IMG/VR virus record: IMGVR_UViG_3300035703_000322
Location: 1 to 30,737 of that record
Reading direction: 5' to 3' (one strand)
Source: a virus
Length of the DNA stretch: 30,737 nt
Shown in pieces: positions 13,560 to 18,612 of this stretch (position 1 is the first letter of the stretch; each line of letters begins with the position of its first letter). Position numbers and translations under genes: made by a program. The notes under the pieces were generated by a model. The model saw nothing but the letters and a program-made list of their open reading frames with translations, ran no database searches and had not been told where the DNA came from.

Positions 13560-13654
13560 AACAAAGGGCCACCGGATTTTTCCGCTTTGTTTTGAATAAG
13601 ATTGAAACCGATTGGGGGGAGGCAGTGGTCGCCGAACCTCGGTCGGTTTTTTTT
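13560..13654 (+). ncRNA. Candidate small RNA of about 95 nt (or terminated leader)
   Basis: Hairpin 1 pairs AACAAAG (13560-13566) with CTTTGTT (13585-13591) and CGGA with TCCG (13573-13576/13581-13584) around a TTTT loop, leaving a 6-base bulge GGCCAC. Hairpin 2 pairs AAACCGA (13605-13611) with TCGGTTT (13643-13649), with an inner CCGA/TCGG hairpin (13632-13635/13639-13642). Eight T residues (13647-13654) close the unit. A promoter directly upstream and a strong U-run at the end make a free-standing RNA plausible. A plain terminator for the 13096 gene is the simpler alternative. Confidence 0.5.
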
Positions 13655-13962
13655 ATAGGTTTTTGCCCGGTTTTATCCAGTCACCCAGCAATGACAAATA
13701 AAATCGTTCGGTTAGTTCAATACGAAGGCCAAAAGTTTGGGCAATGTCTTACCCCTGACAACCCAAGACGGGCAAGCTAAGTAAAGCCGTGACAAACCCA
13801 CCCCCGGATGTGGAGGAACGGACTGGAACCGATTGACAAAGGACGCTGGCTAATGGCAAAAAAGTCATTTTGATTGTCCTTTGTAATTTGAGCAAGTTGA
13901 GGTTAGTTTCGATTGACCCCCCTTGCCCGGATATAGAGGGGATATATCTAAACGAGAATGAA
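13655..13962. other. Intergenic region with stem-loop; possible replication origin
   Basis: I see no convincing gene in these 308 bases; the two short ATG frames (29 codons at 13690, 21 codons at 13808) have no support. A DnaA-box-like TTATCCAGT lies at 13673-13681. A 12-bp stem pairs ATT-g-ACAAAGGAC (13832-13844) with GTCCTTTGTAAT (13876-13887) and has no U-run, so it is not a terminator. Its ACAAAG...CTTTGT core repeats that of the hairpin at 13560. Position between a DnaA-like gene and replication-type genes suggests an origin. Confidence 0.35.
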
Positions 13963-14283
13963 ATGAGCAAACAAACACAGATATTTGACACCGAACTACC
14001 ATTTGGGCCTTTATTTGCCCAAAAATGGGCTGAATGGTTGCAGTATAGGACGGAAAGGAAATTGGCTAAATACCGCCAAATGGGTCTTAAAATGGCCCTA
14101 AAACGCATTGTTAGGGAATCTAATGACACAGAAACAATTGCCATTGATATGTTGGACTATTCAATGGAAATGAATTACCAAGGAATCTTCAAACGCAAAT
14201 ATGCCACACATCAACGAACTAATGAAACTAAGCATCGGGTTGGAACCAGTGATGCCCGAATTGATGCCCTCGCCAAGTGGTGA
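13963..14283 (+). CDS. Replication-associated protein, DnaT/replisome-organiser-like C-terminal module
   Basis: A 106-residue protein. LPFGPLFAQKWAEWLQYRTE, then KYRQMGLKMALKRIVRES, ETIAIDMLDYSMEMNYQGIF and FKRK follow the repeat-like pattern in the C-terminal part of phage replication-initiation and DnaT-type proteins (edge helix, AW-x-x-W, A-x-x-x-I-x-x-S-I-x-N-x-W-x-G-I-F). The usual winged-helix half is missing; the winged-helix gene at 12896 may supply it in trans. ATG 13963 was chosen over the longer frame from 13870, which begins inside the intergenic stem-loop. It overlaps the next gene by 83 bases. Confidence 0.65.
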   Translation: MSKQTQIFDTELPFGPLFAQKWAEWLQYRTERKLAKYRQMGLKMALKRIVRESNDTETIAIDMLDYSMEMNYQGIFKRKYATHQRTNETKHRVGTSDARIDALAKW

Positions 14284-14731
14284 GGTTGTTAAATTTCAAC
14301 AAGCCCTCCAAACCCAGCGGATTGCCCAACTGGACACCGAACCGCTAAAACAGGCCCTCCGTTATGCGATGGTCCTTGTCGGGATCAAAGCCCACAACGT
14401 ACCCAATGACCGGGAAAAGGCCGTGTTGATTCAGTTTATACAAAAGAACTACGGGGGCCACACCCCGGACGAAATTCGATTGGCTTTTGATTTGGCCGTG
14501 TCCGGTGAATTGGATGTTGAGGATGTGAAGTGCTACGAAAACTTCAGCCCCTTATATTTTGCCTCAATTATGAATGCATACCGGATTTGGGCAAGACATA
14601 AGCATAAGGAATTGAAACCAAAACCCAAGGAATTGACGGCCGACGAAAAGTTGAACATAGAGTTGGAATATGCCGCCTACCTACAAAAACAAGTTGACAA
14701 ATGGCCAACCAAGATTCACCAACCAAAATAG
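14201..14731 (+). CDS. Conserved phage protein of the replication cluster
   Basis: A 176-residue protein. The core LKQALRYAMVLVGIKAHNVP, EKAVLIQFIQKNYGGHTPDE, IRLAFDLAVSGELDVED and CYENFSPLYFASIMNAYRIW reads like a conserved protein I associate with replication regions of Bacteroidota phages. No known catalytic motif is seen. The N-terminal 40 residues are low-conservation linker; the C-terminus is Lys/Glu-rich. It overlaps the preceding gene by 83 bases, a long overlap for this genome, and the following one by 31. Confidence 0.7.
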   Translation: MPHINELMKLSIGLEPVMPELMPSPSGEVVKFQQALQTQRIAQLDTEPLKQALRYAMVLVGIKAHNVPNDREKAVLIQFIQKNYGGHTPDEIRLAFDLAVSGELDVEDVKCYENFSPLYFASIMNAYRIWARHKHKELKPKPKELTADEKLNIELEYAAYLQKQVDKWPTKIHQPK

Positions 14732-15024
14732 CCGAACGGCTTAGTGAAGTAACCAACCAAGGTTTTATTGACCTTTCGGTAATTTATGCCCGTTTGTACG
14801 CAGAAAACCCAAAGGCATTCATTTCCGCCTTTCGCAATTACAAATCAATCCGGATGGCCTGTGCCTTTATTGTGCAAAGTTATAAGGCAACCGGGGTGAT
14901 GCGTGAAGTACACGCAACCGGAAAAGATTTCAGCCAGTACGCAAAAAAGTATTTTGAAGGGCAGACGGCACGGGTATTTGGTGAAACCCTTTTGATCCTA
15001 TATGCAATTATTCACTCGGATTGA
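14701..15024 (+). CDS. Last early gene, unknown function
   Basis: A 107-residue helical protein (MANQDSPTKIAERLSEVTNQ start). It contains IYARLYAENPKAFISAFRNY and DFSQYAKKYFEGQTARVFGE. No family is recognised. It ends the rightward block and its last 17 bases overlap, tail to tail, the last gene of the leftward block. There is no terminator between them. Confidence 0.65.
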   Translation: MANQDSPTKIAERLSEVTNQGFIDLSVIYARLYAENPKAFISAFRNYKSIRMACAFIVQSYKATGVMREVHATGKDFSQYAKKYFEGQTARVFGETLLILYAIIHSD

Positions 15025-15574
15025 GTTGCTCCCAAAACACGGATTGGTAAATTTCAGCCAATGCCCGGTAGGTGATATGCATTGACATTGCCTGTATCTC
15101 TTGCACCATTTTCCGCTCTTGATGGCTCATTAACATTTCGTCCTTGCCTTCGATGGCATAAAGAGCATTGACGGCCGCATCAATCTCGGTTGAGCAGATC
15201 AATAGTCGGTCTTCACCCTCGGAATCTTCATCTTCGCTTTCCATTTCACCAAATCCTTCTCCACTTCCGTCCGGCTCTCCTTCCGATACTTTTCGCAAAG
15301 CGGCTCCAATATCGTCAGCCTTTCCGATGGGGCCAACTTGGTCAACATTTCCTGAATTTGTTTCTTTATTATCGGTGCGTCTTTGTGTCCCATGTTGTAA
15401 TTTTTTCAAATATACGGCGGCATCCAATAACTCCTCGTACAAATGTTGCATCCATTCTGATTGATTTAGATCAGTCCGGTCCATTGTTGTCCCGTACGTT
15501 TCTAAACCTTTCAGTTCTCGCCGTCTTAAGTCCTCAATAACGGCGGCCAAGATTAAAGAATCTGACCTTTCCAA
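15008..15574 (-). CDS. MazG-like nucleotide pyrophosphohydrolase domain with extended C-terminus
   Basis: The frame encodes 188 residues. Residues 1-62 (SDSLILAAVIEDLRRRELKG, then YGTTMDRTDLNQSEWMQHLYEELLDAAVYLKKL) resemble short MazG-like/DUF550 NTP pyrophosphohydrolases, with the EELLDAA helix supplying acidic metal ligands. The next ~60 residues are low-complexity (GEPDGSGEGFGEMESEDEDS) and lie opposite a better-looking gene in another frame (15199-15393). The last ~60 residues (IDAAVNALYAIEGKDEMLMS onward) again look like real protein. It may therefore be two genes in the same frame without a stop between them. It overlaps the phosphoesterase gene by 22 bases. Confidence 0.6.
   Translation of the reverse strand: MERSDSLILAAVIEDLRRRELKGLETYGTTMDRTDLNQSEWMQHLYEELLDAAVYLKKLQHGTQRRTDNKETNSGNVDQVGPIGKADDIGAALRKVSEGEPDGSGEGFGEMESEDEDSEGEDRLLICSTEIDAAVNALYAIEGKDEMLMSHQERKMVQEIQAMSMHITYRALAEIYQSVFWEQLNPSE
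15199..15393 (-). CDS. Small helical protein overlapping the MazG-like gene in another frame
   Basis: A 64-residue frame: MGHKDAPIIKKQIQEMLTKL, then PSERLTILEPLCEKYRKESR and VEKDLVKWKAKMKI. It has a regular amphipathic, charged pattern and far more natural composition than the Gly/Glu/Asp-rich frame it overlaps. The ATG lies where the recognisable MazG-like domain ends. No family is recognised. If both frames are used, 195 bases encode two proteins at once. Confidence 0.55.
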   Translation of the reverse strand: MGHKDAPIIKKQIQEMLTKLAPSERLTILEPLCEKYRKESRTEVEKDLVKWKAKMKIPRVKTDY

Positions 15575-16521
15575 ATGCGTTTGTTCCTGACTTCAAAGTC
15601 CTTGTTTCCGTGTAAATCAACAATGACAAACCCATGATTCCATGAGTTGATAGGCATATATTGGGGGTGTAGTTCACTAAGGCACCCAACCGACCAAGTG
15701 GTGACAATCTTGCCCTCAATATTCTGCTCAGTGTGTTCGCTGGATCTGTGGTGATGCCCACAAATTGTGTTTGCCTTGGCCCGTAAATAAAGGCCACGGG
15801 CAATATTAACCGGGGAAATGATTGAACTGGCAAATTCGTGTCCATGTACAATGTTCAAATCATTCGCCTTTATTATTCTTTTTTCGGTAATAAACTTAAT
15901 ACCTGGCACCCGTTTGGTGATTAGGTTGTTCAACTCAAAGTCCTCAACCCCGTGAAGTTCACCCAGTTTCTGCCACAAATAGTGTTGGTATCTTTCGTCA
16001 TGGTTGCCATACTTGAAATAGATTTGACAGTTGAGGGTCTTTTGGATGACCTCAATCACCTGACAACCAATTGACAATTCCTCGGCAAAATTCTTTTTGC
16101 GAGGGTCTTTTAGGAATCGGGAAAGGCCGTGAAAGTCGAACAAATCACCCCCAAGGACTACCCCATCAACCTTTTCCTTTTTAGCAAAGTCAAGGGCAGC
16201 CGTCAGGGCTGGGATAGAGTGGTAAGGTGCGTGAATATCGAAAAGGCCAGCAATACGATTGTGGCCCTTTAACACATACGGCTCAAATGCCGTTTCATCT
16301 GACTCAGGTAGTTTGTACGGATTGAAAGGGCGGTGTTCTGTCTTATGGGTGACCTTAGTTCGGTCAGCCCCTTTGCCCTCAATCTTCATGAGCATTTTGC
16401 GGATAGTTTCCACCTTTGTAAACAAGGCCGTGTTTTCCGCATAGATAATTCGGGCAAGTTTAAGTGAAGGGAAGTCCGGGTATTTGTCCCGGTACTGCCT
16501 AACAACTGAGATTTTTGTCAT
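15553..16521 (-). CDS. Metallophosphoesterase (calcineurin-like)
   Basis: A 322-residue protein with all metal-site motifs in order: LFDIHAPYH (D95, H97), GGDLFDFH (124-131), YGNHDER (171-177), VHGHEF (225-230) and GHHHRS (255-260). The first ~80 residues are helical and basic (KLARIIYAENTALF), possibly a small DNA-binding or substrate-recognition domain. Such enzymes in phages act on nucleotides, nucleic acid ends or phosphorylated repair intermediates; the substrate is not evident. It follows the endolysin gene by nine bases and lies at the far end of the late block. Confidence 0.9.
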   Translation of the reverse strand: MTKISVVRQYRDKYPDFPSLKLARIIYAENTALFTKVETIRKMLMKIEGKGADRTKVTHKTEHRPFNPYKLPESDETAFEPYVLKGHNRIAGLFDIHAPYHSIPALTAALDFAKKEKVDGVVLGGDLFDFHGLSRFLKDPRKKNFAEELSIGCQVIEVIQKTLNCQIYFKYGNHDERYQHYLWQKLGELHGVEDFELNNLITKRVPGIKFITEKRIIKANDLNIVHGHEFASSIISPVNIARGLYLRAKANTICGHHHRSSEHTEQNIEGKIVTTWSVGCLSELHPQYMPINSWNHGFVIVDLHGNKDFEVRNKRIWKGQIL

Positions 16522-16530
16522 TTGTGGTGT

Positions 16531-16995
16531 TTAAGATGCCAATTCAAAGTGCATCCAGTCGTAATCTTTGGCCGGGCCGTATCCAACAAACCCGTGTTTG
16601 GCAAAGATGTCAAGCATTGGTTTGTATTCTGCCTTTGAGAATTGGGCAATGGGTTTTTTCGTTTTCAGTCCGTTTCGGGCTGGATCAAGATCAATCGCAA
16701 TGCCCCACGCATGACGGGACCAACGTGTTGTGGACCCCCTCATTTTCCTTACATTGACACATCCGCCAAATAGGTCAATCCCTAACCTTTGCAGTTCGGA
16801 AAGCCCGTAATGGGCCAATAAATCAGCAAAAACCCTCTTAAACGGCTCACCAGCCAACTTGTGGCACTGCATCCGCTTCACAACTGCCTTTGTGTCCCAC
16901 GCAATCCGCATTGGATAGGGTAAGTCAATGACAACGAAATTGTCAAGGTCACCCGGTTCGCCGTATTTGGCCCTGATTTGTTGGTCAGTTAGCAT
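16531..16995 (-). CDS. Endolysin, peptidase M15 (L-Ala-D-Glu / D-Ala-D-Ala type)
   Basis: A 154-residue zinc peptidase. MLTDQQIRAKYGEPGDLDNF opens the protein, YPMRIAWDTK follows, and the catalytic core has SRHAWGIAIDLD (H95, D102) and DWMHFE (H149), the M15 zinc ligands. It cuts peptide stems of peptidoglycan at lysis. ATG 16995 was chosen over 17046 because family members begin at this point and it leaves only an 11-base overlap with the spanin gene. There is no signal peptide, so release through a holin is expected. Confidence 0.92.
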   Translation of the reverse strand: MLTDQQIRAKYGEPGDLDNFVVIDLPYPMRIAWDTKAVVKRMQCHKLAGEPFKRVFADLLAHYGLSELQRLGIDLFGGCVNVRKMRGSTTRWSRHAWGIAIDLDPARNGLKTKKPIAQFSKAEYKPMLDIFAKHGFVGYGPAKDYDWMHFELAS

Positions 16996-17482
16996 ATCTG
17001 AATATGAATTTACGCAATGTCCATAATACCGACAAAATAACCACAATCCATAATATCACCAACCTTTCACGGGCCAGCCGTTTCATTCGGTCCAATTCCT
17101 TTCGTTCCTCCAACATCCCCAAACTCATTTCGGCAAAGTCATTGTTGCAAGCCTCCAATGCCAATTGAACCGCCTCAATCTTGGCCGTGTTTTCCTTTAC
17201 AATGGTTTTGGTCTTGACAATGGTTTTCGTGACTGGGACAGTTTTTGTGATGTAGATAGTATCAAGGGTACGGATTGTGTCGAATATGTATTCCCCCTCA
17301 TAGGCCGTGTCAATTCGGACAGAATCCCTATACACAATGGAATCCCGTGAAGGGAACCGATCGGCACAAATCTTGGCTAATCGGCCCCCTTGGGATAGTT
17401 TGGCCTCCGCCTTATGAAATTGCCTTTCAGATGCACAACCTATTGTGCAGAATGCTGACAATATTGCTATTTGTTTGATCAT
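16985..17482 (-). CDS. Probable unimolecular spanin (u-spanin)
   Basis: From ATG 17482 the product is 165 residues. MIKQIAILSAFCTIGC looks like a lipoprotein signal with Cys at its end (lipobox TIGC, so not ideal at -3). The middle is an extended, Thr/Val/Lys-rich periplasmic part with repeats (KTVPVTKTIVKTKTIVKE) and a coiled-coil-like EMSLGMLEERKELDRMKRL stretch. Near the C-terminus lies a membrane span, RLVILWIVVILSVLWTL. An outer-membrane lipid anchor plus C-terminal inner-membrane span in one protein is the u-spanin layout (as in T1 gp11), which fuses the membranes in the last lysis step. An alternative ATG at 17491 is buried in the hairpin 17484-17506. Confidence 0.75.
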   Translation of the reverse strand: MIKQIAILSAFCTIGCASERQFHKAEAKLSQGGRLAKICADRFPSRDSIVYRDSVRIDTAYEGEYIFDTIRTLDTIYITKTVPVTKTIVKTKTIVKENTAKIEAVQLALEACNNDFAEMSLGMLEERKELDRMKRLARERLVILWIVVILSVLWTLRKFIFRYAN

Positions 17483-17483
17483 G

Positions 17484-17506
17484 TGTCGCATTTAAGATTT
17501 GCGACA
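17484..17506 (-). promoter_or_regulatory. Hairpin at the spanin start codon
   Basis: TGTCGCA (17484-17490) and TGCGACA (17500-17506) are perfect reverse complements around a 9-base loop. In the leftward mRNA the stem ends one base before ATG 17482 and contains ATG 17491. Its outer four bases (17503-17506) are shared with the long inverted repeat next door, so the two cannot both form fully. Confidence 0.5.
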
Positions 17507-17621
17507 TTGTAAAATGTTGAGGAAAGGTTAGTAAATCTTGCAATAGTCCAAATATTGTTGGTCAAGTTTCACTAACCCAATGACGTGTCCAATCCGCCAT
17601 TGCCTCAACATTTGCAATGTC
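17503..17621. ncRNA. 119-base nested inverted-repeat element (three-way-junction structure)
   Basis: The arms 17503-17522 and 17603-17621 pair over 19 positions (7 bp, one wobble plus bulge, 11 bp). Inside, GGTTAGT-AAA-CTTG (17526-17540) pairs with CAAG-TTT-ACTAACC (17563-17577) with one single-base bulge on each side. CAATG (17578-17582) pairs with CATTG (17598-17602). The helices follow one another with junctions of 3, 0 and 0 bases. It lies between the holin-like and spanin genes. A TAAATTTG box reads leftward into it at 17649-17642. The coding strand of the RNA, if any, is undecided. No known RNA class is recognised. Confidence 0.6.
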
Positions 17622-17646
17622 TTGAAAAATCCAGATTTGGACAAAT

Positions 17647-17808
17647 TTATTTTCCTGATACATCCCCATCCTTGGCAACAATAAGGCCAAGGGCGGTCAA
17701 TGCTGCGGTCACTTGGGCGGCTTGCTCGCCACTCAAATAGCCCATGTAGGTAGCCAATGCAATGGCCCCAACTAATACTCCGGCAACGGTTGTTTTCCAA
17801 CTTTTCAT
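17647..17808 (-). CDS. Holin-like small hydrophobic protein
   Basis: A 53-residue protein, MKSWKTTVAGVLVGAIALAT onward. It has two hydrophobic stretches (VAGVLVGAIALATYMGYL and VTAALTALGLIVA) linked by a short polar turn, and a C-terminal AKDGDVSGK. This pattern is common for short holin-like proteins beside lysis genes in Bacteroidota phages. It would form inner-membrane lesions that release or activate the M15 endolysin. ATG 17808 is preferred over 17853 because it follows the upstream stop by one base. The structured element 17503-17621 follows. Confidence 0.68.
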   Translation of the reverse strand: MKSWKTTVAGVLVGAIALATYMGYLSGEQAAQVTAALTALGLIVAKDGDVSGK

Positions 17809-17809
17809 A

Positions 17810-18031
17810 TTAATCACGGTTTTGTTTGTTTTGTAATTCCAATTGGATTTCACTGATTTTGTTGAAGATGGAATCCAATTTTTGACTCACATCTTGGTCT
17901 TTTTTTTCAATGTGTTCCAATCGGATGTCCAATTCTTTTAATTTGATGGTCATTTGGGTGTTTAATTTAACCCATCCGTAAACGATGGTTACCGCTTGAC
18001 CTACCAAAAAAATCAGCAATTCCTGACTCAT
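17810..18031 (-). CDS. Membrane-anchored coiled-coil protein of the lysis region (holin-like)
   Basis: A 73-residue protein. It has an N-terminal membrane span (LLIFLVGQAVTIVYGWV, residues 5-21), then a long amphipathic coiled coil (LKELDIRLEHIEKKDQDVSQ, LDSIFNKISEIQLELQN). The layout mirrors XhlA-type lysis accessory proteins, although XhlA has its span at the C-terminus. It starts in an ATGA overlap with the exported protein upstream and ends one base before the holin-like gene, so the genes are probably translated together. Confidence 0.65.
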   Translation of the reverse strand: MSQELLIFLVGQAVTIVYGWVKLNTQMTIKLKELDIRLEHIEKKDQDVSQKLDSIFNKISEIQLELQNKQNRD

Positions 18032-18231
18032 TTCGCTTCCAATTGTTTTTTTGCTTCCTGATAAAGTTTAGCCCGTAGCCCTTCCGACTTTTTGGCCGGA
18101 AGTTCCCCCAGACCCTCAAATATCAAATTGACCTCCTCAACGGATAGTTCCAACTTGACGGTTTTTGGTTCGTCTTGGGTTTTGAATGACATAAGGGACA
18201 AAATGCTGAATGCTAAAATGGTGCGTTTCAT
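18028..18231 (-). CDS. Small exported protein
   Basis: A 67-residue product with a signal-like N-terminus (MKRTILAFSILSLMSFKTQ) and a charged helical body LSVEEVNLIFEGLGELPAKK ending in KLYQEAKKQLEAK. The body resembles small phage proteins that appear elsewhere without a signal peptide. If the signal works, the mature part is periplasmic. It lies at the head of the lysis cluster; a role there is only inferred from position. Confidence 0.62.
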   Translation of the reverse strand: MKRTILAFSILSLMSFKTQDEPKTVKLELSVEEVNLIFEGLGELPAKKSEGLRAKLYQEAKKQLEAK

Positions 18232-18242
18232 TGTGTTTTATT

Positions 18243-18593
18243 TTAGTTTATGAAGGTAAATCCATACTTTCTACCGACCAAAACAAAGGGCCACAAATTG
18301 CAAGGTGTTCCATTGTCGCACCACTCGTCATATTCCTCACCTTGGATTGTGTAATTTCCTTGGGTTGATGTTTGCCCGTTGGACATCAACAAAACCCAAT
18401 AAAGGGTGGCGGTTGACTTCAGATCGTCCGAAATGACCCGAATACCAAGATGCGTGGACATCAATGTGTCGGTGTAGTTTGCTTTGATTGGGGTGATTTT
18501 GCAAGCCACAATTGAGGTGACCGTTGTGTCAACCACTTGGGCATTTGCACCATAGCCAAAGGCAAGAAAAAGAATGAAGATTGCTTTTTTCAT
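18243..18593 (-). CDS. Exported hypothetical protein
   Basis: A 116-residue protein with a clear Sec signal peptide (MKKAIFILFLAFGYGANA, cleavage before QVVD, Gln at +1 as often in Bacteroidota). The mature part is beta-rich, with ATLYWVLLMSNGQ and GEEYDEWCDNGTPCNLWPF, and has Cys residues that could form disulfides in the periplasm. No family is recognised. It lies just after the fibre gene and before the lysis genes, so it may be a fibre partner, an envelope-acting factor or a superinfection factor. Confidence 0.65.
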   Translation of the reverse strand: MKKAIFILFLAFGYGANAQVVDTTVTSIVACKITPIKANYTDTLMSTHLGIRVISDDLKSTATLYWVLLMSNGQTSTQGNYTIQGEEYDEWCDNGTPCNLWPFVLVGRKYGFTFIN

Positions 18594-18612
18594 TTTGTTT
18601 TATTTATATTTA

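Noticed and set aside
13592-13780. 62-codon rightward frame from a TTG, with a 29-codon ATG version at 13690
   Set aside because: It starts inside the terminator hairpin, has no family resemblance and no overlap or spacing pattern like the real genes here.
15534-15851. 105-codon leftward frame inside the phosphoesterase gene
   Set aside because: It is a shadow of the metallophosphoesterase, whose full motif set is in the other frame.
17503-17621. Hammerhead ribozyme as explanation of the three-way junction
   Set aside because: Neither strand has the CUGANGA core in the expected place; only a GAAAC stretch is seen.
17528-17800. 90-codon leftward frame across the holin gene and the structured element
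   Set aside because: Its first half is a shadow of the holin-like gene. The rest (36 codons) has no well-placed start and coincides exactly with the inverted repeats, which better explain the sequence.
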